Shown: positions 1 to 9,336 of the stretch, piece after piece | Layout of the letters: every line of letters begins with the position of its first letter | Numbering within the stretch: the first letter of the stretch is position 1 | Source: Desulfosporosinus sp. | GTDB lineage: Bacteria; Bacillota; Desulfitobacteriia; Desulfitobacteriales; Desulfitobacteriaceae | Reading direction: 5' to 3' | DNA: 64,000 nucleotides | Assembly: GCA_031292055.1 (NCBI GenBank) | Contig: JARLHV010000014.1 | Location: forward strand, 36,268-100,267 | Notes under the pieces: model-generated | The model's input: only the letters and a program-made list of their open reading frames with translations | Told to the model about the DNA's origin: nothing | Database searches by the model: none | Translations under genes and position numbers: made by a program

Positions 1-570
1 GTTCCTGCTGGGGGAGGGATGGCTGCCATTTTGGGGCTCTCTACTGATCAGGTGGAGAAAGCCTGCCAACGAGCAGCAGAGCACGGTGTGGTCGCACCTG
101 CGAATTACAATTGTCCAGGACAAGTGGTTATTTCTGGAGAATTAGTGGCCGTAGCCTATGCTATAGAGGTTGCCAAGGAACTAGGGGCCAAACGGGCGAT
201 ACCGCTGGTAGTGAGCGGACCATTTCACTCCCGTCTTATGGCGCGAGTGGGGGAAGCTTTACGGCTGGTTTTAGAGGGCGTGTCTTGGCATACTCCACGT
301 TACCCTGTTATTGCGAATATTGACGCCACTGAAGTTTGTTCTGTGGAACGTACAGTGAGCACGTTGGTTGAGCAAGTGAGTGGTGCTGTGCGTTGGGAGC
401 AATCTGTTCGCCATCTTCTGGACTTAGGGGTCGATACCTTCGTAGAGTGCGGTCCAGGTAAGGTACTGACTGGTTTGGTTAAAAAAATTGCCCCCGGTGC
501 CAATCTCCTCCGCATAGAGGATCTGGCGTCCTTAAAAAAGTCACTTGCATATTTGAAGGAGAGTCGTTAA
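1..570 (+). CDS. fabD: Malonyl-CoA:ACP transacylase, C-terminal part
   Basis: The reading frame is open from base 1, so the gene begins left of the window and only about 189 C-terminal residues are seen. FabD moves malonyl groups from CoA to acyl carrier protein to feed fatty-acid chain elongation in the cytoplasm. The segment GPFHSRLM carries the catalytic-type histidine of the family, and the C-terminal VECGPGKVLTGL motif is also typical. The GHSLGE serine motif must lie outside the window. It ends one base before fabG, in a fatty-acid synthesis operon (fabD-fabG-acpP). An ATG at 19 is internal and not the real start. Confidence 0.95.
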   Translation, partial: VPAGGGMAAILGLSTDQVEKACQRAAEHGVVAPANYNCPGQVVISGELVAVAYAIEVAKELGAKRAIPLVVSGPFHSRLMARVGEALRLVLEGVSWHTPRYPVIANIDATEVCSVERTVSTLVEQVSGAVRWEQSVRHLLDLGVDTFVECGPGKVLTGLVKKIAPGANLLRIEDLASLKKSLAYLKESR

Positions 571-571
571 A

Positions 572-1315
572 ATGATGCTGAATGATAGCGTGGCCATCGT
601 CACAGGGAGTGGGCGAGGGATTGGACGCGCCATAGCTCTGGAATTGGCAGGAGCGGGTGCAAAAGTTGTTATTAACTATGCGGGGCGTTCCGATAAAGCT
701 GAGGAAACCGTCCAGTTGATCCGTGCAGCTGGCGGAGAAAGTCTGGCTGTTCAAGCGGATGTGAGCCAAGCGAGTGATGTTGATCGCTTAATACGAACCA
801 CGTTAGATCAGTTCGGTAAGATTGATATTCTCGTTAACAATGCTGGCATCACACGGGATTCTCTCTTGCTCCGCATGAAAGAAGCGGATTGGGATACGGT
901 CTTGGCTACAAATCTTAAAGGAGTTTTTCTCTGCACCAAAGCGGTAAGCAAAGGAATGCTCAAACAACGTTCAGGTGTTATTGTTAATATCTCCTCTGTA
1001 GTGGGTCTTTCCGGAAATGCCGGACAAGCCAACTATGCGGCAGCTAAAGCTGGAGTGATCGGATTTTCAAAGTCCATTGCCAAGGAATTTGCATCTCGCG
1101 GAATTCGTGTCAATGTGGTAGCGCCGGGGTATATTATTACAGATATGACGGAAACCTTATCAGACGGGGTTCAAAGTGACGTTCTGAGCGCAATCCCACT
1201 CGGTCGCCTAGGGAAGCCGGAAGACGTTGCCAAAGCAGTTCGATTCCTTGTGTCCCCGGAGGCATCCTACATAACAGGACAGATTTTTTGTGTCGATGGG
1301 GGTATGGATATATAA
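572..1315 (+). CDS. fabG: 3-oxoacyl-ACP reductase
   Basis: This NADPH-dependent short-chain dehydrogenase reduces 3-oxoacyl-ACP in the elongation cycle. Visible features are the Rossmann glycine motif TGSGRGIG (residues 11-18), NNAG (89-92) and the Ser142-Tyr155-Lys159 catalytic set in the ISSVVG and YAAAK context. The length of 247 residues is normal for FabG. An AAGGAGAG ribosome binding site ends 8 bases before the ATG at 572; a second in-frame ATG at 575 is possible. It sits between fabD and acpP in the fatty-acid operon. Confidence 0.96.
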   Translation: MMLNDSVAIVTGSGRGIGRAIALELAGAGAKVVINYAGRSDKAEETVQLIRAAGGESLAVQADVSQASDVDRLIRTTLDQFGKIDILVNNAGITRDSLLLRMKEADWDTVLATNLKGVFLCTKAVSKGMLKQRSGVIVNISSVVGLSGNAGQANYAAAKAGVIGFSKSIAKEFASRGIRVNVVAPGYIITDMTETLSDGVQSDVLSAIPLGRLGKPEDVAKAVRFLVSPEASYITGQIFCVDGGMDI

Positions 1316-1350
1316 TCAATCTAATCTGTGAGAGGAGGTGAAGAAGCAGC

Positions 1351-1578
1351 ATGGGAGTTTTCGAGAAAGTAAAAGCCATCGTCGTCGAACAACTTGGGGT
1401 AGATGAAGTTAATGTTACCCCGGAAACCTCCTTTGAAGAGCTAAATGCAGATTCTTTGGATATCGTTGAATTAATTATGGCTCTTGAAGAGGCATTCGAC
1501 TTGGATATTCCCGATGAGGAAGCCGAAAAGATCCGGACAGTTGGAAATGCAGTGAGCTACATCACGGATAACAAATAA
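1351..1578 (+). CDS. acpP: Acyl carrier protein
   Basis: This 75-residue acidic protein carries growing acyl chains on a phosphopantetheine arm. The attachment serine is Ser35 in the DSLD motif (34-37), followed by the usual helix II sequence [11 protein letters not shown] strong AGGAGGTG ribosome binding site precedes the ATG. It lies 35 bases after fabG and is followed at once by a hairpin terminator, so it probably closes the fabD-fabG-acpP transcript, at least partly. Confidence 0.97.
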   Translation: MGVFEKVKAIVVEQLGVDEVNVTPETSFEELNADSLDIVELIMALEEAFDLDIPDEEAEKIRTVGNAVSYITDNK

Positions 1579-1583
1579 ACAAG

Positions 1584-1619
1584 AAAAGGTCCCGTACTCA
1601 GATGCGGGGCTTTCTTTTA
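1584..1619 (+). terminator. Hairpin terminator after acpP
   Basis: AAAG and TCCCGT pair with GCGGGG and CTTT around an 8-base loop with one bulged G, and TTTCTTTT follows. This is a plausible intrinsic terminator or attenuator between acpP and fabK. Confidence 0.7.
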
Positions 1620-1744
1620 AGAGGATAATCTTTCTTCTTTACAGCAAAGTGTAACAGGGAGAGAGTTCAGATAGATGTTTAGAGGTCTTTGCTACTCATA
1701 CTTGACGATATGTTCAAGTAGAACTCTGACAGGGAGGAAAGATT

Positions 1745-2707
1745 GTGAAAATACCCGAACTTCGTATTGCAAATTTAGTGGCTAAAATTCCTGTTATACA
1801 GGGAGGAATGGCCGTAAGGATATCCATGGCTCCCCTCGCAGCAGCTGTTGCTGAGGAAGGGGGGATCGGAACAATTGCTGGCAGTGGTTTGTCTGTGGAG
1901 GAACTAAGAGCAGAAATTCGCGAAGCACGTCGGCTTACCAAAGGAATTATCGGAGTAAACGTGATGTTTGCGGTCACTGAATTTGCTCAGCTGGTTCACG
2001 CCGCATTTGATGAAAAAATTGATCTTTTGGTTTCAGGCGCTGGCTTTTCCAGGGACATGTTCACTTGGGGTAAAGAAAAAGGGATTCCGGTCGTGCCCAT
2101 CGTTTCCTCGGCAAAACTTGCTAAATTATCGGAAAAGCTTGGGGCAGCTGCTGTGATTGTGGAAGGGTTTGAGGCTGGTGGTCATTTAGGGACGGATAAT
2201 CGTTCCATACACGATATTTTACCGGAAGTAATAGCTGCGGTCAGTATTCCGGTCATAGGTGCTGGAGGTTTCGTCAATGGGGAAGATGTCGCACAGACCC
2301 TGAAACTTGGTGCCGATGGGGTGCAAATGGGAACTCGGTTTGCGCTTAGCAAAGAGAGCGGTGCAGCTCTCGCTTGGAAAGAGCAAATGTTAAAGGCTAC
2401 TGAAGAGGATATTGTTATTATTCATAGCCCAGTTGGCTTACCAGGGCGGGGGATAAGGAACCCCTTCACCCGGGCTCTTGAAGAAAAAGTGGATGTCAAG
2501 CCAAAGGAATGTAATCATTGTCTCAAACGGTGTGAGAGAAACTTTTGTATCATGAGCCGATTAGTTAAAGCTCAACAAGGTGATGTGCGAGAGGGGCTTA
2601 TATTTTCAGGGGCCAAGGTTTATAAGATTAAAGAAATTTTGTCCGTGCATGAAATTTTTGAGGATATCAAAAAGGCAATACTTGGCTTAAAGGAGGAAAA
2701 GTGTTGA
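1745..2707 (+). CDS. fabK: Enoyl-ACP reductase II (FMN-dependent)
   Basis: FabK is an FMN- and NAD(P)H-dependent enoyl-ACP reductase that replaces FabI in many Firmicutes. The protein is a 320-residue TIM barrel of the NPD/nitronate monooxygenase superfamily. Supporting motifs are IQGGMAVRIS near the N-terminus, the glycine-rich VEGFEAGGHLG (about 136-146) and PVIGAGGF with DGVQMGTRF in the flavin-phosphate region. The start is GTG at 1745 with GGGAGG shortly upstream. A cysteine-rich stretch (CNHCLKRCERNFC, about 257-269) near the C-terminus is seen in clostridial relatives. It overlaps fabF, which supports a fatty-acid role over nitronate monooxygenase, the main alternative. Confidence 0.88.
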   Translation: MKIPELRIANLVAKIPVIQGGMAVRISMAPLAAAVAEEGGIGTIAGSGLSVEELRAEIREARRLTKGIIGVNVMFAVTEFAQLVHAAFDEKIDLLVSGAGFSRDMFTWGKEKGIPVVPIVSSAKLAKLSEKLGAAAVIVEGFEAGGHLGTDNRSIHDILPEVIAAVSIPVIGAGGFVNGEDVAQTLKLGADGVQMGTRFALSKESGAALAWKEQMLKATEEDIVIIHSPVGLPGRGIRNPFTRALEEKVDVKPKECNHCLKRCERNFCIMSRLVKAQQGDVREGLIFSGAKVYKIKEILSVHEIFEDIKKAILGLKEEKC

Positions 2708-3942
2708 AAAACCGCGCAGTTATTACGGGCATGGGTGTTGTCTCTCCTGTGGGAAACCAGCTGGAGGAATTCTGGAATAATCTAATTGAAGGAAAATCCG
2801 GAATCGGGTTATTGACGCGTTTTGATACTACCGGTTTACCCACAAAGGTTGCTGGTGAGGTCAAAAATTTCGAACCAACAGAATGGATTAATAAAAAAGA
2901 GAGTCGACATATGGATCGGTTTTCCCAATTTGCCGTGGCTGCAGCTAAGATGGCTTTGCAAGATGCGGGGCTGGATTTAGAGAAAGTGGACAAGGAACGC
3001 GCCGGAGCTGTAATGGGCTGTGGGATCGGGGGCGTGATAACGTTTGAAGAACAAAAAGAGGTACTCATGAGTAAGGGGAGTGGCCGGATTACGCCGTTTT
3101 TTGTGCCAATGCTGATTAGTAACATGGCGGCTGGACATCTCTCGATTGAGTTTGGCTTACAGGGATCGAGTATGACAATCGCCACAGCTTGTGCTTCGGC
3201 CACCAACGCGATTGGCGAGGCCTTGCGGATTATTCAACGCGGAGAAGCCGATGTTGTGTTTTGTGGAGGAACTGAGGCACCGATTACGAGTTTGGCCTTC
3301 GCCGGTTTTTGCGCGGCTAAAACGATGTCAACTGAAAAGGAAAACCCGGAACAAGCGTGTCGACCCTTTGATAAACGGCGGAGTGGCTTTGTCATGGGCG
3401 AAGGAGCAGGGGTTTTGATTCTGGAATCCTTGGAACACGCTGAGGCTCGTGGTGCTCACATTTATGCCGAACTGGCTGGTTATGGAAGCACATCGGATGC
3501 CTATCATATTACGACTCCGATTCCTGGTGGCGATGGTGCAGTTCGGGCGATGCGACTTGCCTTAAAGGATGCAGGGGTAAGTGTTGAAGACGTTGACTAT
3601 ATCAATGCGCATGGTACCAGCACAGGGCCCAACGATGCGACGGAAACCGCTGCCATTAAAACTGTGTTTGGCAGTTATGCCTCAAAGGTAGCGATTAGCT
3701 CGACTAAATCCATGACGGGACATTTGATGGGGGCTGCGGGAGCCATCGAAGGGATAATTTGTGCGCTTAGTATTGAGCGGGGAGCAATCCCCCCCACGAC
3801 GAATTATGGAGAGCCGGACCCGGATTGTGATCTTGATTATGTTCCGAATAAAGCTCGAAAACAAACAGTGAATGTAGCGATGTCCAATTCCTTAGGTTTT
3901 GGTGGGCATAATGCCACCATCGTCTTTAAAAAATTCGTTTAA
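2701..3942 (+). CDS. fabF: 3-oxoacyl-ACP synthase II
   Basis: KAS II condenses malonyl-ACP with acyl-ACP during fatty-acid elongation. The thiolase-fold Cys-His-His set is visible: Cys164 in TACASATNA, His in NAHGTSTGPND and His in TGHLMGAAG. At 413 residues it has full family length. The AGGAGG at 2691-2696 fits the TTG at 2704 (7-base spacing) better than the GTG at 2701 (4 bases), so the true start may be one codon later. It overlaps the end of fabK by a few bases, consistent with translational coupling. Confidence 0.95.
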   Translation: MLKNRAVITGMGVVSPVGNQLEEFWNNLIEGKSGIGLLTRFDTTGLPTKVAGEVKNFEPTEWINKKESRHMDRFSQFAVAAAKMALQDAGLDLEKVDKERAGAVMGCGIGGVITFEEQKEVLMSKGSGRITPFFVPMLISNMAAGHLSIEFGLQGSSMTIATACASATNAIGEALRIIQRGEADVVFCGGTEAPITSLAFAGFCAAKTMSTEKENPEQACRPFDKRRSGFVMGEGAGVLILESLEHAEARGAHIYAELAGYGSTSDAYHITTPIPGGDGAVRAMRLALKDAGVSVEDVDYINAHGTSTGPNDATETAAIKTVFGSYASKVAISSTKSMTGHLMGAAGAIEGIICALSIERGAIPPTTNYGEPDPDCDLDYVPNKARKQTVNVAMSNSLGFGGHNATIVFKKFV

Positions 3943-3962
3943 AGGTAAGGAGATCTAAATTA

Positions 3963-4748
3963 ATGGTTGAGAAGAGCCGTAACGTGACTGCAAATTATAT
4001 AAAGACGGAGGGAAGGTCAGGGCGAAAGAAATATGTCGCGGCTGCGCTGGAACAAGAACCAGGACTTAAATTAGCTAAGCGATTGGGGCTTCAGATCCTG
4101 CCCAATCGCTTGTTTAGCACGGCCTTGACTCACCCTTCATATGTCTTTGAAAATCCTCAGTACGGTAAAGAAAATAACCAACGTCTTGAGTTTTTGGGTG
4201 ATGCAATTTTGGACTTTGTGATTGCGGAGTATCTATATCTATCTTATCCGGATCGACCGGAAGGAGAGCTCACCAAAATGCGGGCTGCTGTCGTGAATGA
4301 AACGACTCTGGCTCACAAAGCGCATGAAATTGAGTTGGGGCAAGAGCTTTTATTAGGCAAGGGGGAGCAGGTATCCGGTGGACGTGAACGCCCCTCCATT
4401 TTAGCAGATGCTTGGGAAGCGGTTATTGGAGCGATTTATTTGCAATATGGATTGCAAGAAGCGCGTCGGGTAATTTTGGAGTTACTCAAACCGTGCATTG
4501 ACGAAGTTGCCGAAGGGAATTATGGGGACTACAAAACCGTATTACAGGAAAAAGCTCAACGGGAGGAAAAAGAAGTAAACTATCAGATCTTAGTGGAAGA
4601 AGGACCTGATCACAATAAGTGCTTTACGGCCGGCGTTTTTCTGCAAGGGATTTTAATGGGGAAAGGTGTGGGGCGCACCAAAAAAGAAGCAGAGCAACAT
4701 GCAGCAAGGCAGGTGCTGGAGCTGTGGGGGCGAGAGAACGATGGCTAA
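3963..4748 (+). CDS. rnc: Ribonuclease III
   Basis: RNase III cuts double-stranded RNA in rRNA maturation and mRNA turnover. The signature NQRLEFLGDAILD holds the metal-binding Glu76 and Asp80, and a second acidic site is in ADAWEAVIGA. A double-stranded-RNA-binding domain fills the last 70 residues (YKTVLQEKAQ to AARQVLEL). At 261 residues it is about 30 longer than usual because of a basic N-terminal extension. The AAGGAG site 10 bases before ATG 3963 supports this start. It overlaps smc by 8 bases in the common rnc-smc-ftsY order. Confidence 0.96.
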   Translation: MVEKSRNVTANYIKTEGRSGRKKYVAAALEQEPGLKLAKRLGLQILPNRLFSTALTHPSYVFENPQYGKENNQRLEFLGDAILDFVIAEYLYLSYPDRPEGELTKMRAAVVNETTLAHKAHEIELGQELLLGKGEQVSGGRERPSILADAWEAVIGAIYLQYGLQEARRVILELLKPCIDEVAEGNYGDYKTVLQEKAQREEKEVNYQILVEEGPDHNKCFTAGVFLQGILMGKGVGRTKKEAEQHAARQVLELWGRENDG

Positions 4749-7700
4749 ACCTGAAAGTTTCCCGGTTTTTTTGAAGGGAATTCATATTCAGGGATTTAAG
4801 TCGTTCGCTGATCGCGTCAAATTTGAATTAGGCCATGGATTAAGCGTGATTGTTGGTCCGAATGGGAGCGGAAAAAGCAATGTCGCCGATGCGGTGCGCT
4901 GGGTTCTGGGAGAGCAAAGTGCGAAGAGCCTGCGGGGAGCAAAAATGGAAGATGTAATTTTTGCAGGAAGTACACAACGGCGTCCCGTCGGTATGGCAGA
5001 AGTTTCGCTTGTTTTTGATAACACTACAGGGATTTTCCCATTAGACTTTCGGGAAGTCACTATTACACGACGGGTTTATCGTGATGGTGAGGGGCAATAT
5101 TTAATCAATAAGGTTGCTTGCCGGCTCAAAGATATTCAGGAACTATTTATGGACACAGGCTCTGGTAAAGAAGGATTTTCGATCATTGGGCAGGGGCGGG
5201 TTGAGGAAATCTTAAACCTGAAATCGGAAGAACGTCGATCGCTGATCGAAGAGGCGGCGGGAATTACTAAGTATCGTTTTAGAAAGCGCGAAGCTTTGAA
5301 GCGTCTTGATGCCACGATCCTTAATCTCCAACGTCTTGAAGATATTTTGCGAGAAATTGAGGGACTACTGACTCCTCTGGCTGCCCAAGCCCAAGTGGCC
5401 GAACAAAGCCTAGCTCTCTCGCTTAGGCAAAGATGCTTGGAAATTCAGTGGATTGTTCTAGACATCACGGAAGTGAAGCAAAAGTTGTCAAAAGCTGCGC
5501 AGGATTCGGAAATCCTGCATTTTAAGGTAGTAGAGGCTCAAGCTGGATTGGGGCTCCAAGAAAGTCGCAATCTCGAAGAAAAGCTTGAACTTAAAACGTT
5601 AGATGATGAGATACAAGTGAAGCAGGGGGAGTCCTTTCAGGCGGAGCAAGCCCTCAATGCCTTGAAACATGATCTGAGTATTCGGACTGAGCGCTTTCAG
5701 TATTTTGATGAGCAAACCGCAAGGCTAACTCGGGAGATCCTTGAGGATGAAGATAAACTTAACTATTTGCAGGAACGGATTAAAACCCTGGCGGCTAAGC
5801 AAACGGTTTTAAAGTATACGGTTGATGAATCAGAGCGCAAAGTTACAGTTCAAGAGCAAAAGCTTAATCTTGTGCGCGAGAATCACCATGCTGAGGATAT
5901 AGAGCGAATAAAAACTGACCTTTTTCAAGCTCTGACCGAGCAAGCCAATTGTTCTAACGAATTGACTGGGACGCGTCATACTCTTACTTCTTTGGAACAA
6001 CAAATTCTGCAAATTGAACAAGAGCAAGTGAGTAAAAAAGATGAGTGTCAATCCTTGAGTGAGACTCGCAAAGTGCAGGAAAAAGAACTGGTTCAGATGG
6101 ATTTACAAGCCCAAGTTTTAGAAAAAGAAGAGTTAAAGCTAAGAACAGAGCGGGGGAACCTCCAAGAGCTTCGTCAAGAAAGAATTCTTCAGCTCCAGAA
6201 ACATAAAACTCTTATTGATCAATCCAGAGCACGGTCGCAGGCTTTGCAGTCTTTAGAAGACTCCTTTGAAGGATATCAGCGTGGCGTGCGTGAGGTGATG
6301 CTGGCCAAGAAAAAAGGCAGAACAGAGTGTCTGGGTCTCTGTGGGACGGTGGTTGACCTGATCACGGTTAATGAAAAATATGAGGTGGCCTTGGAAATTG
6401 CACTCGGAGCAGGAGTGCAAAATGTTGTGGCCGAGAATGAACAGGCGGCTAAAAGTGCAATTGCTTATTTAAAGGCCCATCAATTCGGACGCGTAACCTT
6501 CCTTCCCCTTGATGTGATTCAAGGGAAGCGGATGTCCGTGGGCATGGCGGTGGAGCGGGATCCTGGCTATATCGGGATTGCTGTTGATTTGGTAAGCTAT
6601 GATAAATTGTATCGTACGGCGATGGAATTTCTGCTTGGACGTATTATAGTCGTCAAAGATATGGAGGCCGCAACTCGGATTGCGCGTGCATCGGGATATA
6701 AACTGCGAATTGTGACCCTAGAGGGAGACCAAGTTCATCCCGGCGGATCTCTGAGCGGAGGGAGTATGCAACGCAAAGGTGGAAATTTGCTGGCCCGCTC
6801 CCGTGAAATCGAGACCCTGCGTGTCGCGTTGGTACAGATGGAAGAAGACTTAGGGCGAGAAGATCAGAAAGCCCTGGAAATTGAGGCACGCCTGCAGGAA
6901 ATTCAGGAAAGTATCGAGAGTTTAAGTTCGAAGCAACGGGGTGATCAGAACCAGCAGATCAGGCTTAAGGCAGTGTACGAAAATGCGCTGAGCCAATTCC
7001 AGCGCTTAGAAGGCGATATCGTAGGGTTAGATCTTCGTCACGAGGAAACTATGGCTAAAAGGAATGAACTTCGTCAACTTGAGATAAGCGTAACGAAACG
7101 TTTAGCAAGCGCGGAAAAAACCTCGTTTGATTTGCGCGAGGAGTTCAATCAGAGGGAGCAAGAAGCCAAAACTTTGGCTGGAGAGATTGAAGCGTATGGG
7201 GAGCAACTGACCCAGGAGAAAGTTCGGCTAGCTAAGTGGGAGCAAGAATTGACTCAATGTATAGAGCAACTTGGAGAAGAACATGCGGTCTACTTAAACA
7301 ATGAATCAAACCTCAAGCAGAAGAAAGAAAATAAAACTAATTTGCAACAAAACCGTCAGGTAATTGAAGCGGAGCAAGCGGCGTTGCAGCAGCAGTTGGA
7401 GAACCATTCACTAGCCCAGGAAGCACAGCAATATGCCTTAATGCAACGCAGACAGGACCGGGAGGGTTTAGCGACTCGTGTTTTTGAACAGGAACAGGAG
7501 ATACAATCCCAGCGCCAAGGAGTGCATACCCTTGAACAACGCCTGCATGTCAATGAAATTCAAGTTGTCCGTTGGGAGACAGAGTGTCAAGCCGGGGTAA
7601 CTCGTTTAGCTGAGGAATTTTCTCTTACTTGGGAAGAAGCGATGCCATATCAGACCAAGGAGGAAAGGACTGTCTTAAAGCGCAGGGTTGAAGACCTGAA

Positions 7701-8337
7701 ACATCAAATCGAAGTGTTAGGCCCAATTAACCAAGCGGCAATTGAAGAATACCCCAAAATGCGGGCGAGACAGGAATTCATGTTGGCACAACAGGATGAT
7801 TTAATTGAAGCTAATCAGACCTTGCGCCAATTGATTTCTGAACTGGATAAGACGATGAGTGAACGATTTATAGAAAGTTTTATTGCTGTGAATGCAGCTT
7901 TCCAAGAGGTGTTTAAAGAGCTTTTTCATGGTGGCAATGCAGAACTCCATTTAGTGGACCCTGAACATTTGTTGGAAACAGGCGTCGAGATTATTGCTCA
8001 GCCGCCTGGAAAGAAACCTCAACTGCTTTCTCTTTTGTCCGGGGGAGAACGAGCTCTAACGGCGATTGCGATTTTATTTGCCCTCCTGCGAGTTAAACCG
8101 AGTCCGTTTTGTATCTTAGATGAGATTGAAGCTTCGCTAGACGATTCTAACGTCCAGAGATTTGCCCAATATATTCACCGCTTATCGGATTCTATCCAGT
8201 TCGTTGTTATTTCTCACCGCAAAGGAACTATGGAATCGGCCGATGTTTTGTATGGTATTACTATGGAGGAATGTGGGGTCTCGAAATTGCTATCTGTTCA
8301 GCTTGATGAGCGACAGGATACAATCTATACAGCCTGA
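4741..8337 (+). CDS. smc: Chromosome segregation ATPase SMC
   Basis: SMC forms the ring-shaped condensin with ScpA and ScpB that compacts and segregates the chromosome. The 1198-residue protein shows Walker A GPNGSGKSN (about 39-47), a long coiled coil, a hinge near residues 513-673 with the glycine-rich LSGG sequence, a second coiled coil, the ABC signature LSGGERAL (near 1098) and Walker B ILDEIEASLDD (near 1123). The frame stays open upstream to 4666 inside rnc, but MAKPES at 4741 is preferred because it aligns with normal SMC N-termini. A later TTG just before LKGIHIQGFKSF is an alternative. Confidence 0.95.
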   Translation: MAKPESFPVFLKGIHIQGFKSFADRVKFELGHGLSVIVGPNGSGKSNVADAVRWVLGEQSAKSLRGAKMEDVIFAGSTQRRPVGMAEVSLVFDNTTGIFPLDFREVTITRRVYRDGEGQYLINKVACRLKDIQELFMDTGSGKEGFSIIGQGRVEEILNLKSEERRSLIEEAAGITKYRFRKREALKRLDATILNLQRLEDILREIEGLLTPLAAQAQVAEQSLALSLRQRCLEIQWIVLDITEVKQKLSKAAQDSEILHFKVVEAQAGLGLQESRNLEEKLELKTLDDEIQVKQGESFQAEQALNALKHDLSIRTERFQYFDEQTARLTREILEDEDKLNYLQERIKTLAAKQTVLKYTVDESERKVTVQEQKLNLVRENHHAEDIERIKTDLFQALTEQANCSNELTGTRHTLTSLEQQILQIEQEQVSKKDECQSLSETRKVQEKELVQMDLQAQVLEKEELKLRTERGNLQELRQERILQLQKHKTLIDQSRARSQALQSLEDSFEGYQRGVREVMLAKKKGRTECLGLCGTVVDLITVNEKYEVALEIALGAGVQNVVAENEQAAKSAIAYLKAHQFGRVTFLPLDVIQGKRMSVGMAVERDPGYIGIAVDLVSYDKLYRTAMEFLLGRIIVVKDMEAATRIARASGYKLRIVTLEGDQVHPGGSLSGGSMQRKGGNLLARSREIETLRVALVQMEEDLGREDQKALEIEARLQEIQESIESLSSKQRGDQNQQIRLKAVYENALSQFQRLEGDIVGLDLRHEETMAKRNELRQLEISVTKRLASAEKTSFDLREEFNQREQEAKTLAGEIEAYGEQLTQEKVRLAKWEQELTQCIEQLGEEHAVYLNNESNLKQKKENKTNLQQNRQVIEAEQAALQQQLENHSLAQEAQQYALMQRRQDREGLATRVFEQEQEIQSQRQGVHTLEQRLHVNEIQVVRWETECQAGVTRLAEEFSLTWEEAMPYQTKEERTVLKRRVEDLKHQIEVLGPINQAAIEEYPKMRARQEFMLAQQDDLIEANQTLRQLISELDKTMSERFIESFIAVNAAFQEVFKELFHGGNAELHLVDPEHLLETGVEIIAQPPGKKPQLLSLLSGGERALTAIAILFALLRVKPSPFCILDEIEASLDDSNVQRFAQYIHRLSDSIQFVVISHRKGTMESADVLYGITMEECGVSKLLSVQLDERQDTIYTA

Positions 8338-8366
8338 TTCGATCGTCAATAGTTGAACTATGGATT

Positions 8367-8387
8367 ACGAACTTCGAATCACGATTA
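8367..8387. repeat. Degenerate heptamer repeat
   Basis: Three adjacent 7-base units (ACGAACT, TCGAATC, ACGATTA) sit between smc and ftsY. They resemble, in weakened form, the TCGAACC heptamers at 14358-14392. Confidence 0.35.
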
Positions 8388-8403
8388 GAGAGGAAGGAAC
8401 AAT

Positions 8404-9336
8404 TTGGCAGGATTTTTTGCAAAACTCAAAGCGGGTCTTACAAAAACACGGGAAAATTTTGTGGATAAAATTGAACAAGTTTTTACAGGTCGCAAGAAAA
8501 TTGATGACGACTTATATGAAGAATTGGAAGAAGTGTTGATCCGTTCAGATGTCGGTGTCAATACATCCTTAGAATTGGTTGAACGTTTGCGCAAAGAAGT
8601 TAGACAGCGAAAATTAGCGGAGCCTGGTCAGCTTACTCTGGTTCTACAGGAATTGATCGCGGAGTTATTGGGGGAAGAAGAAACACTCATCTTCGCCAAG
8701 CAAGGTCCAAGCATTATTCTCGTGGTTGGGGTTAATGGGGTTGGTAAAACGACCACGATCGGTAAGCTTGCCAACCAGTTCAAAAAAGATGGGAAACGGG
8801 TTATTATGGCGGCAGGGGATACCTTTCGGGCGGCTGCCATCGATCAACTTGAGGTCTGGGGAGAACGATCTGGGGTAGAGGTTATTAAACATCGTGAAGG
8901 TGCGGACCCGGCAGCTGTCGCTTACGATGCAGTACAGGCTGCAAAATCTCGTAATATTGACGTTGTTATTGTGGATACCGCAGGCCGCCTCCACAATAAA
9001 GTGAATCTAATGGAAGAATTACGGAAGGTTAAGCGAGTGATTGAACGGGAAATTCCGGGAGCACCTCATGAAGTGTTATTAGTACTGGATGCCACAACGG
9101 GACAAAATGCCCTGCAACAAGCGAAGCTTTTTCAGGAAGTGGCTGGAGTAACGGGAATTGTCTTGACCAAGCTGGACGGGACGGCTAAAGGGGGCGTTGT
9201 GTTGGGAATTCGAGGGGAAACTCAGATTCCGGTGAAATGGATTGGGATCGGTGAAGGTTTGGAGGACTTGCGTCCGTTTGTGCCTAAGGATTTCGCGGCA
9301 GCTCTCTTTGATCGGCCTGACGAGGAGGGAGAGTAA
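8404..9336 (+). CDS. ftsY: Signal recognition particle receptor FtsY
   Basis: FtsY is the membrane-associated GTPase that docks SRP-ribosome complexes at SecYEG. After a short N-terminal helical region come the NG-domain motifs: GVNGVGKTTT (109-118), DTAGRLHNK, TKLDGTAKGG and the closing GEGLEDLRPF. The 310-residue length matches the short Firmicute form without a long acidic domain. The start is TTG at 8404 preceded by GAGGAAGG. Its last codons overlap a second reading frame that continues into the mtnP remnant. Confidence 0.95.
   Translation: MAGFFAKLKAGLTKTRENFVDKIEQVFTGRKKIDDDLYEELEEVLIRSDVGVNTSLELVERLRKEVRQRKLAEPGQLTLVLQELIAELLGEEETLIFAKQGPSIILVVGVNGVGKTTTIGKLANQFKKDGKRVIMAAGDTFRAAAIDQLEVWGERSGVEVIKHREGADPAAVAYDAVQAAKSRNIDVVIVDTAGRLHNKVNLMEELRKVKRVIEREIPGAPHEVLLVLDATTGQNALQQAKLFQEVAGVTGIVLTKLDGTAKGGVVLGIRGETQIPVKWIGIGEGLEDLRPFVPKDFAAALFDRPDEEGE

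Noticed and set aside
1702..1720. CTTGA/TCAAG symmetry before fabK as a FabT/FapR operator
   Set aside because: Only 5-bp arms and no match to known FapR or FabT consensus sequences.
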